Shown in pieces: positions 58,162 to 64,000 of a stretch of 64,000 nt of DNA. Where the stretch lies: NCBI RefSeq assembly GCF_016595215.1, contig NZ_JAENHK010000010.1, positions 1,659,390 to 1,723,389 on the forward strand, written 5' to 3'. The position numbers and the translations under genes are program-made. Within the stretch, counting starts at the first letter, position 1; each line of letters starts with the position of its first letter. Under the pieces are notes generated by a model. The model had not been told where the DNA came from. It saw only the letters and a list, made by a program, of their open reading frames with translations, and searched no databases. Source of the DNA: Chryseobacterium paridis. Its GTDB lineage: Bacteria; Bacteroidota; Bacteroidia; Flavobacteriales; Weeksellaceae.

Positions 58162-60699
58162 ATGGCGAAAAATAAAAACTTAATTTATATTGCAATTTCA
58201 TTAGTTGTATTTATAGTTTTAGCATTTTTATATTCCACTCCTGTTTTTACAGGGAAGCAACTTTTCCAACATGATATTGTTCAGTACCGGGGAGGAGCAA
58301 AAGAACTTCTTGATTACAGAGCGAATAATGAGAAAGAAACCTATTGGAGTGATTCCATGTTTGGTGGAATGCCTACTTACCAGATGGGAAGTCAGTTTAA
58401 AGGAGATATTATTAAAAAAATTGATAGTAATCTGAATTTCTTACCAAGACCTGTTAATTATCTGTTTTTACTTTTTGCCGGATTTTTCCTTTTAGGAATG
58501 GTTGTGGTAAGAAACTGGAAATATGCATTATTAGGTGCTACGTTCTTTGGCCTTTCTACCTATTTCTATATTATCATCGCAGCAGGTCATAATGGTAAAG
58601 TAAATACGATTGAATACTTTGCGCCATTACTGGCCGGGATATTATTGGTTTATATCCGAAAAAAATATATTACAGGATTTATAGTTACTACGTTGTTTAT
58701 GGGATTGCAGATTGCAGCTAACCACCCACAGATGACGTATTACTTATTCCTTGCATTGGGCTTTTTATTTATCTCTGAACTGATCAGAGTTATTCAAAAG
58801 AAGACTCCAATGAAACATTTTGTTATTTCATCGGCTATCATTGCTGTTTCATGTATTATCGGTGTCGGGATGAATTCTCAAAGAATCATGGCCAATTCTG
58901 AATATATCAAAGAAACTGTTCGTGGAAAACAAATTTTAAACACGGAAAGCCATACATCAGGAAAATCCGGAATGGATAAAGAAAGCATGCTGATGTGGAG
59001 CTATGGAAGACTGGAGACCCTTAACCTATTCATCCCAAGATTAATGGGAGGTGGAACCCAGGAACCGGAAGCTAAAGACATGATGAATCATATTCAGGAA
59101 ATGGTTCAGGAAAATGTCTCTTCTCAGGCTGAAATGGATAGAATTTCGAAAGGTTTTGCCGGAGTAACCTATTGGGGAGATCAACCAGGAACTTCAGGAC
59201 CTGCTTATCAGGGAGCTGTTGTTTGTTTTCTTGCACTTTTAGGATTCTTTTTTGCATCAAAAAAATACCGATATTGGATTTTAGGAGCTTCTATTCTCAC
59301 TATTTTATTGGCATGGGGAAGCAACTTTATGCCTTTATCAGATTTCTTTATTGATTTTATACCATTTTACAATAAGTTTAGAGCCCCTTCTTCCATTTTA
59401 GTGGTGGTTGAACTCTTATTCCCACTTATTGCTATTATTGGTCTCTATCGATTCTTTACGGATGAAAAATTAACCGAAGAATATAAAAAGAAAATACTTC
59501 TTTATGTAAGTGGCGGAACATTAGGTCTCGTACTCATTCTTTTGATTTTTGGAAAAAGCCTATTAGGTTTTGCTACAGATAATGAAAAATTATACTTCCC
59601 ACCATTCCTATTGGATTACCTTGTGGATGAGAGATTTAAATTATTCAAAATTGATGCGATTAAAGCCTTTATTTATGTAGCAATAACGGCCTTTGTTTTG
59701 TTCATGACTATGAAGAAAAAACTAAGCCAGAATATTGCATTGATCATTATAGGTGCGGTTAGTTTATTTGACTTATGGACCGTAAATAAGCGTTACCTAA
59801 ACGATGAAAATTATGTAGATAAAATCTTTGCTGAAAATCCTTTCCAAACTGAAAGCTCTGATCTTTTAGCTGAAAAAGTACAGGCAAATCCAAATCTTGG
59901 GTCTATTTTAGCTAACGTTAATGTCAATAAAACATTAGAAACAATCGCTGAAAAAGACAAAACACATTATAGAATTTTCAACAATATTCTTGGAACGTTT
60001 AGCGAAACAAATACTTCCTATTTTAAATCTTCAATTGGGGGTTATCATGCCGTAAAACTAAGACGATATGATGATGTTATCAATGAATATTTTCAGACAA
60101 TGGATTCAGTAAAGGTTCCCAATGTTCTTAACCTGCTTAATGCAAAATACTGGGTTGTAGGAGGTCCTGAAAAGCCTCAAACAATGCCTAATACAAAGGC
60201 TAATGGTAATGCATGGTTTGTAAGCGACATACAATTTGCCAATACTCCAAATGAGGAGATCAAGTCAATTGGAATCATAAACAGTAAAAGAACTGCGGTT
60301 GTAGCTAGTGAAGATAAATCCTATTTTAATAATAAACAAATTCAGGCAGACTCTACAGCCTTTATTAATTTAACAAAATACCAACCTAATGAGTTGGAGT
60401 TTAGATCTAAATCAAAAACTTCGCAACTAGCTGTATTCTCCGAAATTTACTATCCGCATGGATGGAAGATGTTTATCGATGAAAAAGAAGTTCCTTACAT
60501 TAAGGCTGATTACCTACTTCGTGCCGTTCAGGTTCCAGCAGGAGAACATCATATCAGAATGGTGTTTGAACCAGCAGTAATTGAAAAAGGGAAATGGTTC
60601 TCGTTATTCTCATTCGGATTATTTATCATATTAAGTGCATTGGGTATTTTCTGGATGAATAAAAAGAAAAAGGAGGAGCTTACTGAACCAACAGTTTAA
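58162..60699 (+). CDS. YfhO family membrane glycosyltransferase-like protein
   Basis: This 845-residue protein has about a dozen membrane helices and the GT-C-like features of YfhO: an extracytoplasmic loop after the first helix with YRGGAKELLDYRANNEKETY and SDSMFGGMPTYQMG (Glu/Asp where the catalytic site is expected), and a large C-terminal periplasmic domain (about 560-815) ending in NKKKKEE. YfhO proteins glycosylate lipid-linked cell-envelope polymers in some Firmicutes; the Bacteroidota substrate is not known. A glycosyltransferase gene follows 18 bases downstream. Confidence 0.88.
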   Translation: MAKNKNLIYIAISLVVFIVLAFLYSTPVFTGKQLFQHDIVQYRGGAKELLDYRANNEKETYWSDSMFGGMPTYQMGSQFKGDIIKKIDSNLNFLPRPVNYLFLLFAGFFLLGMVVVRNWKYALLGATFFGLSTYFYIIIAAGHNGKVNTIEYFAPLLAGILLVYIRKKYITGFIVTTLFMGLQIAANHPQMTYYLFLALGFLFISELIRVIQKKTPMKHFVISSAIIAVSCIIGVGMNSQRIMANSEYIKETVRGKQILNTESHTSGKSGMDKESMLMWSYGRLETLNLFIPRLMGGGTQEPEAKDMMNHIQEMVQENVSSQAEMDRISKGFAGVTYWGDQPGTSGPAYQGAVVCFLALLGFFFASKKYRYWILGASILTILLAWGSNFMPLSDFFIDFIPFYNKFRAPSSILVVVELLFPLIAIIGLYRFFTDEKLTEEYKKKILLYVSGGTLGLVLILLIFGKSLLGFATDNEKLYFPPFLLDYLVDERFKLFKIDAIKAFIYVAITAFVLFMTMKKKLSQNIALIIIGAVSLFDLWTVNKRYLNDENYVDKIFAENPFQTESSDLLAEKVQANPNLGSILANVNVNKTLETIAEKDKTHYRIFNNILGTFSETNTSYFKSSIGGYHAVKLRRYDDVINEYFQTMDSVKVPNVLNLLNAKYWVVGGPEKPQTMPNTKANGNAWFVSDIQFANTPNEEIKSIGIINSKRTAVVASEDKSYFNNKQIQADSTAFINLTKYQPNELEFRSKSKTSQLAVFSEIYYPHGWKMFIDEKEVPYIKADYLLRAVQVPAGEHHIRMVFEPAVIEKGKWFSLFSFGLFIILSALGIFWMNKKKKEELTEPTV

Positions 60700-60717
60700 G
60701 TTTTTTAAGTTCATTCA

Positions 60718-62097
60718 ATGGAAAGGAAGAAAATATTGATCATCACCTATTACTGGCCTCCAGCAGGAGGTCCTGGTGTTCAGAGATGGTTAAAATTCGC
60801 AAAGTATTTACCGGAATTCGGATGGGAGCCTATCATTTATACTCCTGAAAACCCTAGTTATCCGCTATTAGATGAAAGCCTGTTAAACGATGTCCCAAAT
60901 GATCTAAAGATTGTAAAAACAACAATATGGGAGCCCTATCAATTGGCAGAAAAATTAAATAAAAGCAATAAAAAATTCAAAGCCGGACAGTTTGATGTAG
61001 GTAAAAACCAGAGCTGGAAATCAAAACTTTCCATTTGGGTAAGAGGAAATTTCTTTATTCCGGATGCAAGAGTTTTTTGGGTAAAACCTTCGGTGAAATT
61101 CCTTGAGCGATATTTAAAAGAAAATAAAATAGATGTAGTGGTTACCTCCGGTCCACCCCATTCTCTACATCTTATCGGGTTACAACTTAAAAAGAAACTT
61201 CCTGCATTAAAATGGATCGCGGATTTTAGAGATCCATGGACAGAGATTTCCTATTATAAACATTTAAAGTTAACCAAAAACTCGGATCGCAAACATCGGC
61301 AGTTGGAAAGTGAAGTCTTTAAAAATGCTGATATTACTTTAGCAACAAGCTATACAGATGCTGAGAATTTCCGTAAAAATGGAGCGAATGCGGTTTGTAT
61401 TACGAATGGTTTTGATGAAAGTGATTCTTCTGAAAAAGTAAAAGGGCAAAAAGGCGAAAAGGCTGAATGGCAGGATGGTGAAATCGCAAAATCGCAAAAT
61501 TGCCAAATTGATAACCCTAAACCTCTCAAACCCTCAAACTCTAAAGCCCATTTCACTTTAAGCTATATCGGTGTTCTGGAACAGCTTCGTAATCCTGAAA
61601 ATTTATGGAAAGCCTTGGAAGAGCTGGTGCAAACAAATTCGGATTTTGCACAACATTTTTCACTGAAGTTTGCTGGTAGAGTGGATGATAAAATAGTACA
61701 GTCTTTAAATCATTCAAGTTTAAAAGAACATATTCTGGATTTAGGATATCTTTCTCATGAGAAAGCAATTGAAGAAATGCAAACTTCTGATATGCTTTTA
61801 ATCACCAATTTCCCCAGTGAGTCTTCTAAAGGAATTATCCCTGGAAAGATTTTCGAATACTTGGCTACAGGAAAACAGATTATTTCATTTGGCCCTGATA
61901 AGGCTGACGTTTCTAAGATCTTAGATGATACCCATGCGGGAAAGCATTTCAATTATGAAGATTTTGAAACCATCCAATCTTTTATTTTGGAAAAATTCGA
62001 GCTTTGGAAAAATGGAAATCTTCTTGAAAATGCTCAAAACATAGAACAATTTTCAAGAAGAAATCTTACTCAACAACTAGCAGAAATTTTAGATTAA
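60718..62097 (+). CDS. GT4-like glycosyltransferase with an in-frame repeat insertion
   Basis: This 459-residue GT-B glycosyltransferase starts ILIITYYWPPAGGPGVQRWL, the usual acceptor-domain loop of family 4-like enzymes; the domain linker is at IADFRDPWTEISYY and TNGFDES. The donor domain begins at HFTLSYIGVLEQLRNPENLW and has IPGKIFEYLATGKQIISFGP near 380. Between the domains, residues about 237-277 are a Lys/Gln/Pro-rich insertion produced by a DNA octamer array (61441-61544). It probably acts on an envelope polysaccharide with the adjacent YfhO-like protein. Confidence 0.88.
   Translation: MERKKILIITYYWPPAGGPGVQRWLKFAKYLPEFGWEPIIYTPENPSYPLLDESLLNDVPNDLKIVKTTIWEPYQLAEKLNKSNKKFKAGQFDVGKNQSWKSKLSIWVRGNFFIPDARVFWVKPSVKFLERYLKENKIDVVVTSGPPHSLHLIGLQLKKKLPALKWIADFRDPWTEISYYKHLKLTKNSDRKHRQLESEVFKNADITLATSYTDAENFRKNGANAVCITNGFDESDSSEKVKGQKGEKAEWQDGEIAKSQNCQIDNPKPLKPSNSKAHFTLSYIGVLEQLRNPENLWKALEELVQTNSDFAQHFSLKFAGRVDDKIVQSLNHSSLKEHILDLGYLSHEKAIEEMQTSDMLLITNFPSESSKGIIPGKIFEYLATGKQIISFGPDKADVSKILDDTHAGKHFNYEDFETIQSFILEKFELWKNGNLLENAQNIEQFSRRNLTQQLAEILD
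61441..61544 (+). repeat. Octamer array inserted in the glycosyltransferase gene
   Basis: Thirteen consecutive eight-base units (for example AAAAGGCG, AAATCGCA twice, AACCCTCA, AACTCTAA) encode residues about 242-276. The last four units match those in the intergenic array at 12021-12068. The frame stays open throughout. Confidence 0.85.
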
Positions 62098-62735
62098 ATC
62101 GTCCACTGGTCATTAACGACTGCTATTAAATAATATTTTCCCTGGAACTCTTCATACACAAAACGAAGCGTTTTCCAGTCCATTTCGCCATATTTTTCTG
62201 TTCCTTTGATATAGTTTTCAGTAAAATCGTGTTTTGGATAAATCTCCTGTAGATTATTCAACGAATTCCCCCCCTTCTGAAACTCATTAAAAGAATAGGA
62301 TGAAGTTGTATAATCTTTTGAGAAAACCCATTTTGCAAGATAATTCTTGATCGTTTCTTTATACAGATCTCCAGAACCATCCTGAGAACCCCAGGTAAAC
62401 TGAGTTTGAGTCTGAACATATTTTTCAAAATCAGCCTTAGAAAAATGCTTATCATCCTTAAGATCTATAAAAGCATACATTGAGAAACGAATCCCTTTCT
62501 GAGGGTGAATAAATTCTGAAAATTTTTGATAATCCTTATTTTTTAAAGCTTGTAAGATTTCATCATTCGTTTTCTTTATAACATCCTTTTTCTCAGCTTC
62601 AGTCATTTTTGGAGCAGCAATACTATCGGTCTTCGCCTGATTGGTAGAGTCTGTGGTATTTATCGTAGGATTTACTGTATTCTTTTTACAAGCAATAACG
62701 CTTAATATCAATATTGAAATGAATAGTTTTTTCAT
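62094..62735 (-). CDS. Lipoprotein, unknown
   Basis: This 213-residue lipoprotein has the signal MKKLFISILILSVIAC (Cys16) and a Thr/Asn/Asp-rich linker (about 18-45). A compact alpha+beta domain follows with KKTNDEILQALKNKDYQKFS and EFIHPQKGIRFSMYAFID, ending in WKTLRFVYEEFQGKYYLIAV, which resembles NTF2-like secreted proteins. No function can be assigned. Its 3' end overlaps the glycosyltransferase stop by four bases, tail to tail. Confidence 0.6.
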   Translation of the reverse strand: MKKLFISILILSVIACKKNTVNPTINTTDSTNQAKTDSIAAPKMTEAEKKDVIKKTNDEILQALKNKDYQKFSEFIHPQKGIRFSMYAFIDLKDDKHFSKADFEKYVQTQTQFTWGSQDGSGDLYKETIKNYLAKWVFSKDYTTSSYSFNEFQKGGNSLNNLQEIYPKHDFTENYIKGTEKYGEMDWKTLRFVYEEFQGKYYLIAVVNDQWTI

Positions 62736-62789
62736 CTTTTTTTAATGTTAATTAAAGAAAATCACCAAAACTAATGCCAGAAAAATAAG

Positions 62790-62797
62790 TAAATTTG
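62790..62797 (+). promoter_or_regulatory. -7 box of the YpdA-type reductase gene
   Basis: TAAATTTG ends four bases before the ATG at 62802, predicting a leaderless mRNA. No TTTG -33 element is seen. Confidence 0.5.
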
Positions 62798-62801
62798 TTA
62801 C

Positions 62802-63773
62802 ATGGAAGTTTTAGATATTCTCATTATCGGTGGTGGACCTATTGGTTTGAATTGTGCACTCGAAGCTCAGAAAAACAATCTATCCTATTTAATTATAGAA
62901 AAAGGAACTATCGTTAACTCATTGTATAATTATCCTCTATACATGCGTTTCTTTTCTACTGCCGAGAAATTAGAAATTGCCGAAATACCTTTTATATCAA
63001 CAGCTCCCAAACCTGGAAGACAAGAAGCTTTAGAATATTACCAAGGCATCACCCGTCATAAAAACCTCAACATTCATCTTTATGAAAAGGTTATTAAGAT
63101 CTCAAAAACAAATGGCCTATTTGAAATTGAATCGTCTAAATCAACGTATTATTCCAGAAATGTAGTTATCGCTACAGGGTTCTACGACATTCCGAATATG
63201 ATGAACATTCCCGGAGAAAATTTGCCTAAGGTTAAACATTATTATTCAGAGCCCTATCCATATGCTAAGCAGAAGATTGTAGTGGTTGGTTCAAGTAATT
63301 CAGCCGTAGATGCAGCTCTGGAAACTTATCGAAAGGGGGCTGAAGTAACGATGATCATCCGCCATTCTGAAATATCAAAAAGTGTAAAATATTGGGTCAA
63401 ACCGGATATAGAAAACAGAATTGCTGAAGGCAACATCAAAGCTCATTTTAATTCTGAACTCATTGAAATTAAAGAGCATAGCATTGTATTCAAAGACGAG
63501 AATGGCAACATTAATGAAATTGAAAATGATTTTGTTTTGGCCATGACAGGATACCTTCCCGATTTTGACTTTCTAAGAAACTCTGGAATTGAATTACAGG
63601 GAGATTGTTTAAACCCAGTTTACAACACAGAAACAATGGAAACCAATATTAAAAATCTTTATTTAGCCGGTGTTGTATGTGGTGGAAAAGACACCCGTTT
63701 ATGGTTCATTGAAAACTCCAGAATTCATGCGGATATGATTATTAAGAATATTCTTAAAATGAAATATTTTTAA
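62802..63773 (+). CDS. ypdA: YpdA-family flavoprotein (bacillithiol disulfide reductase type)
   Basis: This 323-residue two-dinucleotide-binding flavoprotein has FAD motif ILIIGGGPIGLNCALEA, NADPH motif VVVGSSNSAVDAALETYRKG and the linking ATGFYD and LAMTGYLPDFDF segments. The absence of a CxxC centre separates it from thioredoxin reductases and places it with YpdA, which reduces bacillithiol disulfide with NADPH in Firmicutes and is found in bacillithiol-making Bacteroidota. The start at 62802 follows a -7 box. It is transcribed alone. Confidence 0.88.
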   Translation: MEVLDILIIGGGPIGLNCALEAQKNNLSYLIIEKGTIVNSLYNYPLYMRFFSTAEKLEIAEIPFISTAPKPGRQEALEYYQGITRHKNLNIHLYEKVIKISKTNGLFEIESSKSTYYSRNVVIATGFYDIPNMMNIPGENLPKVKHYYSEPYPYAKQKIVVVGSSNSAVDAALETYRKGAEVTMIIRHSEISKSVKYWVKPDIENRIAEGNIKAHFNSELIEIKEHSIVFKDENGNINEIENDFVLAMTGYLPDFDFLRNSGIELQGDCLNPVYNTETMETNIKNLYLAGVVCGGKDTRLWFIENSRIHADMIIKNILKMKYF

Positions 63774-63825
63774 TCAGACATTAAGAACATTTTATAGTCT
63801 CTACTATTTATATCTCAACTTTATT

Positions 63826-63880
63826 ATTCTGTAGGAATCCAAACTTTATATTAACTGTTTAGATTCCTACGGAATGACAA
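63826..63880. repeat. Palindromic repeat of the ATTCCGTAGGAATC family, copy 3
   Basis: The stem ATTCTGTAGGAATC (63826-63839) pairs with GATTCCTACGGAAT (63862-63875) with one mismatch. GACA follows. It sits between the YpdA gene and an entering outer-membrane-protein gene. Confidence 0.75.
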
Positions 63881-63954
63881 TAGTACTATAAGCTCCATTC
63901 CAGCACAAATTCAAAAAAGCTAATTAAATTCTAATATTATCAGAGTTAAAAAGA

Positions 63955-64000
63955 TCAAAAATCAGCTTTTACCCCCAAAACAAAATTTCTTTTTGCAGCA
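63955..64000 (-). CDS. C-terminus of an outer-membrane barrel protein, partial
   Basis: A minus-strand frame enters at the right edge and stops at 63955, encoding AAKRNFVLGVKADF-stop. A last strand of alternating hydrophobic residues with a terminal Phe is typical of TonB-dependent receptors and other outer-membrane barrels. Only 15 residues are visible, so the family cannot be fixed. Confidence 0.5.
   Translation of the reverse strand, partial: AAKRNFVLGVKADF

Noticed and set aside
1..64000. tRNA or rRNA genes
   Set aside because: No cloverleaf with a T-arm GTTCGA-type consensus and no rRNA-like sequence was recognised on either strand.

Overview
The window is AT-rich chromosomal DNA of a Bacteroidota bacterium, most likely a flavobacterium of the Chryseobacterium type. 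The evidence is the -7 box TAnnTTTG in front of many genes, the near absence of Shine-Dalgarno sites, type IX secretion (T9SS) sorting domains, a Bat aerotolerance operon, a mevalonate-pathway decarboxylase, Bacteroidota lipoproteins with acidic residues after the lipobox Cys, and a microviridin-type graspetide cluster of the kind known from Chryseobacterium. I saw no rRNA, tRNA, CRISPR array or transposase gene.

Layout. 0-8.3 kb: a DUF1543 fragment, a TauE/DUF1634 pair, small metabolic genes, a membrane-anchored EEP hydrolase between two direct repeats, then mvaD, an acyl-CoA ligase and an NAD-dependent reductase. 8.4-11.1 kb: a graspetide (microviridin-like RiPP) cluster with two precursors, MvdC and MvdD. 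11.1-25.2 kb: ybfF, pdxJ, mscS, ung, a Smr-less MutS2, a T9SS GEVED protein, a cobalamin riboswitch in front of an acyl-CoA thioesterase, and an HD hydrolase. 25.4-34.3 kb: a PadR/PspC envelope-stress pair, a 20-residue amphipathic peptide with its own terminator, and a lipoprotein/membrane-anchored sigma factor/outer-membrane protein module lying between a hotdog thioesterase and isochorismate synthase; two tiny ORFs follow. 34.3-42.9 kb: MarC and the moxR-bat operon. 43.1-53.7 kb: a polymorphic-toxin locus: T9SS propeller protein, SpvB/RHS-like protein, RHS protein with an ADP-ribosyltransferase-like tip and a candidate immunity gene, followed by two decayed toxin-tip/immunity cassettes separated by two matched inverted-repeat elements. 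53.9-63.8 kb: DinB, a four-helix-bundle (23S IVP family) gene, rlmB, a serine hydrolase, YfhO, a glycosyltransferase and a YpdA-type reductase; the C-terminus of an outer-membrane barrel protein enters at the right edge.

Two themes run through the window. First, degenerate tandem arrays with a 7- or 8-base period occur between genes and also in frame inside at least two proteins (the T9SS propeller protein and a glycosyltransferase). Second, several genes have the -7 box only 4-6 bases before the start codon, which predicts leaderless mRNAs and fixes their starts. The loci most worth following up are the graspetide cluster, the toxin cassettes with their twin inverted-repeat elements, the membrane-tethered sigma factor, the 20-residue peptide and the riboswitch with an unexpected target.
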